NCBI GenBank assembly: GCA_900543345.1
Contig: UQRJ01000052.1
Location: forward strand, 1 to 12,441
Length of the DNA: 12,441 nucleotides
Reading direction: 5' to 3'
DNA from: an uncultured Sporolactobacillus sp.
Lineage (GTDB): Bacteria > Bacillota > Bacilli > Bacillales > Sporolactobacillaceae
Shown: piece by piece, positions 1-5,985 of the stretch
Layout of the letters: each line of letters opens with the position of its first letter
How positions within the stretch are numbered: the first letter of the stretch is position 1
Program-made: the position numbers and the translations under genes
Notes under the pieces: model-generated
Told to the model about the DNA's origin: nothing
What the model saw: only the letters and a program-made list of their open reading frames with translations
Databases searched by the model: none

Positions 1-35
1 ATTCGTCGGCAGCGTCAGATGTGTATAAGAGACAG
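1..35 (+). other. Illumina Nextera read-1 adapter (synthetic, not genomic)
   Basis: Bases 3-16 read TCGTCGGCAGCGTC and bases 17-35 read AGATGTGTATAAGAGACAG, the 19-bp Tn5 mosaic end. Together they are the Nextera read-1 transposase adapter. Bases 1-2 (AT) would be the last two bases of an i5 index. Genuine sequence starts at base 36. An open frame begins in the adapter at a GTG (base 21), so an automatic caller would add the false N-terminal residues MYKRQ to the first gene. Confidence 0.98.
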
Positions 36-1334
36 CAGCGCGGCCAGGATCCTCAGTTCTTTGATCGGCAGATTGAAGCAGACGGTGTGGATCGGGATTT
101 AATCGCCGGCATGCGCGATTTCCCTCTCAGCTACTATCAGGCAGATAAACCGATTACTGAACAAAAGGTATTGACCGGGCATGCCGTACGGGTGACTTAT
201 CTATGCACAGGCCTCGCTCATGTAGCTCGTCTGACTGGCGACCGCGATTTGCTGGCGGCTTGCAAGCGCTTCTGGAAGGGTATTATTCAACGACGTATGT
301 ATGTAACCGGAAACATCGGTTCAACAACGATCGGTGAATCTTTTACGTATGATTATGATCTGCCCAACGACACCATGTACGGGGAAACCTGTGCATCGGT
401 TGCCATGGCCTTCTTCGCCCGGCAGATGCTTCACATCGAACCTCACGGCGAATACGGCGACGTATTGGAAAAAGAATTATTTAACGGTGCGCTGAGCGGC
501 ATGTCGCTGGACGGCAAGCACTTTTTCTATGTGAATCCATTGGAAGCCGACCCGTCCGCCAGCCGGGGAAATCCGGGAAAATCGCATATTTTAACTCGAC
601 GCGCCGAATGGTTCGGCTGTGCCTGCTGCCCAAGCAATGTGGCCCGCTTAATTGCCTCAGTTGATCAATATCTGTATACGGTCCGGGGCAGCAGCATTTT
701 ATCCCATCAGTTCATCGCCAATGAGGCGGTTTTTAACGGCGACATCACGATTCGGCAAGATAACAATTTTCCGTGGGATGGCAACATTCACTATGAAATC
801 AATAATCCGAACGCGGAGAAATTCACATTGGGTATCCGGATTCCCGGCTGGTCGCAAAACAACTATCAGCTTCGGGTCAATGGAGAAACGGCGGATCTGC
901 CGCTGAAAGACGGTTTTATTTATCTTCCGATTGAGTCACAACAGACCACAATCAAACTGGTATTGGATATGAGCGTTCAGTTCATCAGGGCGAATAATCG
1001 CGTCAAAGACGATATCGGCAAAGTTGCCGTCCAGCGCGGACCGCTGATCTATTGCGCCGAAGAGGCGGATAACCCGGCGCCGTTATGGCTATACCAGATT
1101 CACTCAGAGACGAACGCGCAGTATCGCTACGATGACCAATTATTAAACGGCATTGGCACACTGACGGTTAACGCTCGTCAAGCTGAAGAAGACAGCAGTG
1201 AAGAGGCTTTATATGTATCAAGCCGACGAGCGCCCTATCATTGGCAAAATTGCCAACTGCACCTCATTCCGTATTACGCGTGGGCAAATCGAACAGAAGG
1301 ACAAATGGCCGTCTGGCTGCCATTTGAGTCCTGA
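36..1334 (+). CDS. GH127 beta-L-arabinofuranosidase-like glycosidase (DUF1680), 5'-truncated
   Basis: About 432 residues of a glycoside hydrolase family 127 protein. Family members such as Bifidobacterium HypBA1 remove terminal beta-L-arabinofuranose from plant arabino-oligosaccharides, using a zinc-bound cysteine nucleophile. The active-site set is present: a glutamate in TIGESF (codon at 336-338), a second glutamate and a cysteine in YGETC (codons at 384-386 and 390-392), and the FGCACCPSN cluster (cysteine codons at 618-620, 624-626 and 627-629). The 16-residue spacing of the two glutamates and the roughly 76-residue gap to the cysteine cluster agree with HypBA1 Glu322/Glu338/Cys340/Cys415-418. 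Family proteins are about 650 residues, so roughly 220 N-terminal residues lie outside the contig. The start and any signal peptide cannot be seen. The symporter gene follows after 23 bp, suggesting one operon. Family assignment is firm; the exact sugar specificity is inferred. Confidence 0.93.
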   Translation, partial: QRGQDPQFFDRQIEADGVDRDLIAGMRDFPLSYYQADKPITEQKVLTGHAVRVTYLCTGLAHVARLTGDRDLLAACKRFWKGIIQRRMYVTGNIGSTTIGESFTYDYDLPNDTMYGETCASVAMAFFARQMLHIEPHGEYGDVLEKELFNGALSGMSLDGKHFFYVNPLEADPSASRGNPGKSHILTRRAEWFGCACCPSNVARLIASVDQYLYTVRGSSILSHQFIANEAVFNGDITIRQDNNFPWDGNIHYEINNPNAEKFTLGIRIPGWSQNNYQLRVNGETADLPLKDGFIYLPIESQQTTIKLVLDMSVQFIRANNRVKDDIGKVAVQRGPLIYCAEEADNPAPLWLYQIHSETNAQYRYDDQLLNGIGTLTVNARQAEEDSSEEALYVSSRRAPYHWQNCQLHLIPYYAWANRTEGQMAVWLPFES

Positions 1335-1357
1335 TCAATAAGAGGGAGAGAAAAAGG

Positions 1358-2749
1358 ATGAAAGCGAATATAAATGCAGCAACTGCCGGCACGAAACCTT
1401 TGGCAGATAAACTGCCTATCTCTGAAAAACTTAGTTATTCATTTACCGATCTCGCCGGGAACATGTTATATGTCACGATTACGACCTATATTATGTATTT
1501 TTACACCGATGTCTTCGGTATATCGGTGGCCGCCGCCGGCATGGTTTTGCTTATAGCCCGTTTTTTTGATGCGATAAGCGCGCCGGTCTGGGGAAGCATT
1601 GTCGACCATACACATACGAAGTGGGGGCAAAGCCGGCCGTATTTTCTGTGGCTGGCCGTTCCTTTCGGCTTAGCGACGTTTTTAGCATTCCTATCTCCTA
1701 ATTTATCGGCAACGGGAAAAGTATGGTATGCAGGCATCACTTACATCTTAGCTGCCGGAATTGTTTATACGGGCATTCAGACGCCGATCAATTCGATTTT
1801 ACCGAGCTTGACCAGCGACTCCAATGAACGCGTGGTTACCAGTTCCATTCGCATGGTGGGTGGCAACGTCGGATCGTTTCTGGCCGGCGTCGCAGTGCTG
1901 CCGCTGGTCGCTTTTCTGGGAAGGGGAAATGACCGATTAGGCTTCCCCTTAGCAGTCGCCGTTCTTGCCGTAGTGGCCATTGCTTTACTGATTATCGCGT
2001 TTAAAAATCTACGAGAAAAGAATGTCGGCGCAAATAAACCGGTTCCCTTGCGGGACAGCATTCGGGCAACGTATCGAAATTGGCCGTGGATTCTCTTAGT
2101 CACCTCTTTCGTGCTCTTTTGGGTCGCTTTTGGTGCACGCAATACAATGGTTATTTATTACGCAAAATATAATCTTAATAATGCTGAGTTGGCCTCAATG
2201 TTTAATGGGTTGATGATATTGGGGATATTAAGTAACCTGCTGATCCCGTTCATCGTCAAGGTGACGAATAAACATCTGACGATGATTATCGGGCTGTTGT
2301 CCGGCATGCTGGGGCAAACGCTGATGTTCTTTGTCGGCGGTAATTTTGGGCTGGTTATCGCAGCCTGGATCATTTCGGTTCTCGGAGGCCAGATTGCTTG
2401 CTCGATGCCGTTTGCAATGTTGGCAGATACGGTTGATTACGGTGAATGGCGCAATAAAATACATGCGCCCGGATTTCTCACAGCCATCGGCGGTGCCTTC
2501 TGCATCCAGTTGGGCATGGGTTTTGGCAGCTATCTCCCGTCGAAAATTATGTCGGCAGCCGGATTTGTAGCCAATCATGCGCAAACTGCCCAATCGCTGG
2601 CATCGGTGAAATTTTCATTCATCTGGCTACCGGTCATCGTCTATGCGATGGCTATCATCCCGATGCTCTTCTACGGAAAATTTGAAAGACAAGAGAGCAG
2701 CATCAAACAGACATTAAATGAAAGACACTTGCAGAATCAAACCGAATAA
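1358..2749 (+). CDS. GPH-family sugar:cation symporter (MelB/XynB-like, MFS superfamily)
   Basis: A 463-residue polytopic membrane protein of the glycoside-pentoside-hexuronide:cation symporter family, expected to import a sugar or short oligosaccharide with Na+ or H+. It has about 12 hydrophobic segments. The family signature lies around residues 70-96: FDAISAP, then GSIVDHTHTKWGQSRPY, matching the MelB-type WDAINDP ... RWGKF..P region. A second conserved stretch, MLADTVDYGEWRN (residues about 354-366), is also typical of the family. The ATG at 1358 has a purine-rich ribosome binding site (AGAGGGAG, 1341-1348). Its position 23 bp after the GH127 stop suggests it supplies that enzyme's arabinose-containing substrate, which is inference. 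Asp71 aligns with MelB Asp55, but the residue aligned with MelB Asp59 is Ala75, so cation coupling may differ. Fusion or truncation is not seen. Confidence 0.93.
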   Translation: MKANINAATAGTKPLADKLPISEKLSYSFTDLAGNMLYVTITTYIMYFYTDVFGISVAAAGMVLLIARFFDAISAPVWGSIVDHTHTKWGQSRPYFLWLAVPFGLATFLAFLSPNLSATGKVWYAGITYILAAGIVYTGIQTPINSILPSLTSDSNERVVTSSIRMVGGNVGSFLAGVAVLPLVAFLGRGNDRLGFPLAVAVLAVVAIALLIIAFKNLREKNVGANKPVPLRDSIRATYRNWPWILLVTSFVLFWVAFGARNTMVIYYAKYNLNNAELASMFNGLMILGILSNLLIPFIVKVTNKHLTMIIGLLSGMLGQTLMFFVGGNFGLVIAAWIISVLGGQIACSMPFAMLADTVDYGEWRNKIHAPGFLTAIGGAFCIQLGMGFGSYLPSKIMSAAGFVANHAQTAQSLASVKFSFIWLPVIVYAMAIIPMLFYGKFERQESSIKQTLNERHLQNQTE

Positions 2750-2904
2750 TCACTTATCTTGGATGCGGAAACCGGATACGTCCGAGGCTTTGCCGACCTA
2801 ATACTATTTTTATCCATCCACGCCGGAAAGACGTGTGATATAACCAATAAGCGGTCCAGTTATCCCGCGACTCGGAAACAGACAACAGAAAAACGACCCT
2901 TGTT

Positions 2905-2945
2905 AAAAGCTCATGTCGGGCTCTAGATCCTGACATGAGCTTTTT
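2905..2945. terminator. Strong bidirectional rho-independent terminator
   Basis: A 13-bp perfect stem (2905-2917 with 2932-2944, AAAAGCTCATGTC and its complement) extends by up to three more pairs and has a short loop. A T-run follows on the plus strand (2941-2945), and the A-run at 2905-2908 gives one on the minus strand. It lies between the convergent symporter and histidine phosphatase genes and can end both transcripts. The 155 bp between the symporter stop and this stem show no gene or repeat I can support. Confidence 0.9.
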
Positions 2946-2972
2946 CTAGTCGGATAAACTTAACAATGGCTG

Positions 2973-3614
2973 TTACTCGGTCCGCCCAACATACTGCAAC
3001 TGAAACCTGCCGCTTGTTTCGAGCATCTTCGTGATGCTTCCATTGGGAATGTGATCGACTCCGGGATCGCCTAGTACGCGAAGAAGAATACTGATGAATA
3101 AAGAGTGACTGACCAGTAAAAGGACGGAACAATGGCTCTTGGCAATTTTCGACAACAACATCCGCGCCCGTTTTTCAACATCGTCCAGATTTTCTGCGAC
3201 ATTCAACTGCCGATCCAACGATTTGATGCCGGCCAGGGCATTCATTTTTTCAGCGCTGGGCCATGAATCTTCAAAGTCGGGTTTACCGATTATCCGTCCA
3301 ACCGATTGCCACATATCATCATTTGCCCAACCTTCGAATCGGCCGAAAGACGTTTCGCGTAAAAGCGGCGTCTCACGCAGCGCAGCTTTATCATTCTTGG
3401 AATGATGCACAATAATAGCGGCCGTCTTACGAGTTCGTCCCATGTCGCTTGTCCAGACTTCATCGAAACCGATCTGATTTTTTGCAAAAAATTCCCCGCT
3501 TAGCTTTGCCTGCGCCTCGCCCAGCGGCGTCAGCAGCGAATCGCACCATCCCTGCACTCTGCCCAGTTTATTAAAATAGGTTTCCCCGTGCCTTACCAGA
3601 TAAATTGTCTTCAT
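2973..3614 (-). CDS. Histidine phosphatase family protein (phosphoglycerate-mutase-like)
   Basis: A 213-residue protein of histidine phosphatase branch 1, soluble, probably a small-molecule phosphatase. It opens with MKTIYLVRHGET. Arg8-His9-Gly10 is the catalytic RHG motif, and His9 is the phosphorylated histidine. Further matches are TSDMGR (Arg60), LRETSFGRFEGW (acidic residue Glu87) and LLVSHSLF (His170, second catalytic histidine). I chose the ATG at 3614 because family members start immediately before the RHG strand. The frame stays open upstream to a TTG at 3683, and an AGGAG lies rather far from the ATG (about 14 nt), so a slightly longer N-terminus is possible. The substrate cannot be read from the sequence: GpmB-, PhoE- and CobC-like enzymes share these motifs, and no cobalamin genes are adjacent. 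It is divergent from rpe. Confidence 0.88.
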   Translation of the reverse strand: MKTIYLVRHGETYFNKLGRVQGWCDSLLTPLGEAQAKLSGEFFAKNQIGFDEVWTSDMGRTRKTAAIIVHHSKNDKAALRETPLLRETSFGRFEGWANDDMWQSVGRIIGKPDFEDSWPSAEKMNALAGIKSLDRQLNVAENLDDVEKRARMLLSKIAKSHCSVLLLVSHSLFISILLRVLGDPGVDHIPNGSITKMLETSGRFQLQYVGRTE

Positions 3615-3694
3615 CTCAGATTCAATCGCTCCTGTTATGATGTAATCCTGATCGACTATCGCATAGCCGTTTTTACTTTGCAAACCCAGTCTTT

Positions 3695-3703
3695 ACTATA
3701 GCA
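3695..3703 (-). promoter_or_regulatory. Candidate extended -10 promoter for the histidine phosphatase
   Basis: On the minus strand this reads TGC TATAGT, an extended -10 (TGn plus a TATAAT-like hexamer). No good -35 is seen, which extended -10 promoters tolerate. Transcription would start near 3688, about 70 nt before the chosen ATG. It is one of two outward-facing promoter candidates in the 320-bp gap 3615-3934. Confidence 0.5.
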
Positions 3704-3771
3704 AAAGACGGCGTTAACTTCTACACACCTTGATAAAAACAATCGGCTGCTTGCATGAAGATAGCGCTTTA

Positions 3772-3799
3772 TTGACGAAACCTAGCGTTTAGCTATAAA
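3772..3799 (+). promoter_or_regulatory. Candidate sigma-A promoter for rpe
   Basis: TTGACG (3772-3777) and TATAAA (3794-3799) are separated by 16 bp, each a 5-of-6 match to consensus. A start near 3806 would give an rpe leader of about 130 nt, long for a housekeeping gene. I recognise no known riboswitch in it. Confidence 0.6.
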
Positions 3800-3934
3800 A
3801 TAAGGAAGGTTTCTTCGCAAGCGGGTCGGATTTTTCAATCGTCGGACTGAAGATCCACTGGAAAAAGGAAGAGGCCGGAATATGCACGCTGCAAGGTCCG
3901 GCGATAATGCGTCTAAAGAGGGATTGAGAAACAG

Positions 3935-4603
3935 ATGTATCAAATTGCTGCTTCGGTTTTAAGTGCCGATTTTTCCCGACTCGCTGAGGAAATTAAAACG
4001 GTTGATCGTGGGGGTGCCGATTGCATCCATATCGACGTTATGGACGGTGCCTTTGTTCCAAATATTACTTTTGGTCCGAAAATCGTCGACACCATCAAAA
4101 AGCTGACCGGGCTGCCGCTGGATGTTCACCTGATGATTCAGCAGCCTGAACGGTTTATTGCTGATTTTGCCGACGCAGGAGCGGATATCATTACGGTTCA
4201 TGCGGAAGCGTGTACTCATTTGCATCGCACCCTGCAACAAATTCATGAACACGGTGCTCAGGCGGGTGTTGCCTTCAATCCGGCGACACCGCTTTCAACA
4301 CTGGACTACATCGCCGAGGATATCAATCAAATTCTGGTGATGACCGTCAATCCCGGTTTCGGCGGTCAGAAGTTCATCGACGGAATGCTGCAAAAGATCG
4401 AGCAAGCCCGTGCACTGATCAAGCAGCGGAATTTGCCGGTCGGTATAGAGGTCGACGGCGGCATCAATCCGCACACGATTGCCTCCTGCACCGCCGCCGG
4501 CGCGAATATATTTGTGGCAGGATCATTTATCTATAATAATACGAACCATGCGGAAGCGATCAGCAAACTCCGTTCTTCCCTGCCGCAAGGGGCACAAAAA
4601 TGA
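3935..4603 (+). CDS. rpe: Ribulose-phosphate 3-epimerase
   Basis: A 222-residue TIM-barrel enzyme interconverting D-ribulose 5-phosphate and D-xylulose 5-phosphate in the cytosolic pentose phosphate pathway. All family signatures are present: SVLSADF (residues 8-14), HIDVMDG with metal ligand His32 and catalytic Asp34, DVHLMI with metal ligand His65, VMTVNPGFGGQ (135-145), and EVDGGI with the second catalytic residue Asp174. Length is normal and the ATG opens directly on the first barrel strand. The nearest SD-like sequence (GAGGG) is about 12 nt upstream, so initiation may be modest. In B. subtilis I recall rpe beside rsgA and prkC. Here it stands alone, about 1.2 kb from the GH127/symporter operon, and might be an extra copy serving pentose use; this is inference. 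Confidence 0.97.
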   Translation: MYQIAASVLSADFSRLAEEIKTVDRGGADCIHIDVMDGAFVPNITFGPKIVDTIKKLTGLPLDVHLMIQQPERFIADFADAGADIITVHAEACTHLHRTLQQIHEHGAQAGVAFNPATPLSTLDYIAEDINQILVMTVNPGFGGQKFIDGMLQKIEQARALIKQRNLPVGIEVDGGINPHTIASCTAAGANIFVAGSFIYNNTNHAEAISKLRSSLPQGAQK

Positions 4604-4730
4604 TTTACAATTTTAGCACCGGACTAGTCGTACATCTCTCGGCATTGACTTGGGCAACAATGCATAGATGAAACCATACGGACGCGCACATTCCTTGACG
4701 GATGTCTCGCATATGCAAGAGAATAAGAGA

Positions 4731-4774
4731 GGCGACTCCTCTCCCCCGGAAGGAGGAGACCTGTCGCCGTTTTT
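4731..4774 (+). terminator. Hairpin plus U-tract: rpe terminator or ctaA leader attenuator
   Basis: GGCGA (4731-4735) pairs with TCGCC (4764-4768), and CTCCTC (4736-4741) pairs with GAGGAG (4753-4758), leaving a small bulge on the right arm. GTTTTT follows. It lies 128 bp after the rpe stop and 63 bp before the ctaA start. The simplest reading is the rpe terminator, but no clear promoter lies between it and ctaA. An alternative hairpin, GAGAGG/CCTCTC (4727-4732 with 4738-4743), would exclude it, so attenuation is possible. Confidence 0.65.
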
Positions 4775-4837
4775 GTATCACAGCTGTAGCCTTTGCGTCA
4801 CGGTACATTTTTTTATTTCTGCAAAGAAGGCGAAAAT

Positions 4838-5755
4838 ATGTCTAACCGCTGGCTTCGTATCGTCAGTATTCTCGCGACCGTGGCCGTCCTGATTGTCGTA
4901 CTGATGGGCGCGCTCGTGACCAACACCGGATCCGCCTATGGATGCGGCAATAACTGGCCGCTCTGCAACGGACAAGTCATACCGACCGCTCGCGCTCATC
5001 AGACCTGGATCGAGTTCAGCCATCGGGTCGTTTCGGGAATAGCGGCCATACTAGTCGTCGTGACGGCAATCTGGAGCTGGATCCGGCTGAAACGAGTCAA
5101 AGAGATCCGTTTTCTTGCCATTGCTTCCGTTTTCTTTATTTTTCTCCAGGCCTTTCTTGGGATGGGGGCCGTCGTCTGGGGCCAATCGTCCATCGTACTT
5201 GCTCTGCATTTCGGCATCTCATTGCTGTCTTTTTCCAGCAACTTGCTGCTCGCCTTCATCGTTTGTGAAGAAACATTGCCCGGAGCGAAGCGGATTGTGC
5301 CCATGATCGGCAGCGGTATGAATTGGAACTTTATTCTGCTGAGCATTTACTCGTATATTTTAATTTATTCCGGTGCTTTTGTCCGCCATACGGAGTCCAG
5401 CCTTGGCTGCAGAGACTTTCCGCTGTGTAACGGCAAAGTCCTGCCCGAACCGCTAGTCAGTAAAGCCGGTGTCCAGTATCTGCATCGCGTGCTCGCGCTC
5501 ATCCTCGTTATCTGGCTCATCGGCACGCTCATCCGTTGCCTGCGCCACTATCGGAACAGACCGGGTTTAGCCGTCATTCTGTTCATCGCGCTGATTCTCG
5601 TGTTGCTGCAGGCCGTATCCGGTATTTTCATCATCGAAACGAAGATGTCGCTGCTGTTTCTGCTGTTGCACGCCGCATTTGTCACCGGTTTCTACGGGCT
5701 ATTGCTGATTCTCGTCATGCTTGGCCTACGCCGGAAAGAACGACCTCAAGCCTAA
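4838..5755 (+). CDS. ctaA: Heme A synthase (COX15/CtaA family)
   Basis: A 305-residue membrane enzyme that oxidises the C8 methyl of heme O to the formyl group of heme A, for aa3-type cytochrome oxidase. Eight hydrophobic segments form two pseudo-repeated four-helix halves. Each half carries a cysteine pair in an outer loop: Cys36/Cys43 (YGCGNNWPLCNG) and Cys191/Cys197 (LGCRDFPLCNG). Haem-ligand histidines are at 62 (EFSHR), 124 (ALHFG), 216 (YLHR) and 278 (LLHAA), and an acidic residue (Glu59) sits before the first. These positions and the length closely match B. subtilis CtaA. I chose the ATG at 4838, which has AGAAGG about 7 nt upstream; the frame extends back to a TTG at 4793 with no support. 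The gene faces pyc convergently, as in Bacillus. The heme O synthase gene ctaB, usually just upstream and divergent, is absent here and replaced by rpe. Confidence 0.96.
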   Translation: MSNRWLRIVSILATVAVLIVVLMGALVTNTGSAYGCGNNWPLCNGQVIPTARAHQTWIEFSHRVVSGIAAILVVVTAIWSWIRLKRVKEIRFLAIASVFFIFLQAFLGMGAVVWGQSSIVLALHFGISLLSFSSNLLLAFIVCEETLPGAKRIVPMIGSGMNWNFILLSIYSYILIYSGAFVRHTESSLGCRDFPLCNGKVLPEPLVSKAGVQYLHRVLALILVIWLIGTLIRCLRHYRNRPGLAVILFIALILVLLQAVSGIFIIETKMSLLFLLLHAAFVTGFYGLLLILVMLGLRRKERPQA

Positions 5756-5920
5756 AAAGTTCACCAGGTCGATAAAAGCGATTAGACGGCTAGCCAACAC
5801 TGACTTGCTATATAAACGGGAAGCCTATCTCTTAAATCGGATAAAAATGGATTTTTTGCAAGCATGGCTGTTTTCTCATGAAGATGACTAGTCGCGTTCG
5901 AATGAAAAAATGGATCCGCT

Positions 5921-5974
5921 AATAAAAAAGCCTCTGAAACCAGACGTCGAGTCTGTTCCGGAGGCTTTCCCCTT
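5921..5974. terminator. Rho-independent terminator for pyc, possibly also for ctaA
   Basis: Left arm 5927-5945 (AAAGCCTCTGAAACCAGAC) pairs with right arm 5951-5968 (GTCTGTTCCGGAGGCTTT), with a 5-base loop and small mismatches. On the minus strand the stem is followed by TTTTTTATT, ideal for the pyc transcript, whose stop is at 5986. On the plus strand CCCCTTTT follows, so ctaA transcripts may also end here. The 165 bp before it (5756-5920) hold no supported gene. Confidence 0.88.
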
Positions 5975-5985
5975 TTATGAATGTT

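Noticed and set aside
17..35. Tn5 mosaic-end sequence, with its inverted copy at 12397-12415, resembling terminal repeats of a 12.4-kb transposon
   Set aside because: They are joined to Illumina read-1 and read-2 primer sequences and an index, so they come from library tagmentation. No transposase gene lies between them.
36..1334. Reading the GH127 gene, and likewise the catalase gene, as naturally truncated pseudogenes
   Set aside because: Each missing end coincides exactly with an adapter junction, and the remaining frames are open with conserved catalytic residues.
2754..2936. Minus-strand open frame downstream of the symporter
   Set aside because: It begins inside the bidirectional terminator stem, has no SD, and its arginine-rich product shows no family features.
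3758..3772. Partial match to a catabolite-responsive (cre) operator just before the rpe promoter
   Set aside because: Aligned to the WTGNAANCGNWNNCW consensus it has three mismatches at informative positions, and only the GCGC core is good.
3806..3934. Search of the rpe leader for a known riboswitch or T-box
   Set aside because: I see no AGGGUGGNACCGCG T-box core and no recognisable TPP, SAM, FMN, lysine or purine riboswitch core by eye; a covariance search would be decisive.
4668..4892. Plus-strand open frame of 74 codons between rpe and ctaA
   Set aside because: It runs through the hairpin/U-tract and into the ctaA start, lacks an SD, and its product looks like no protein family.
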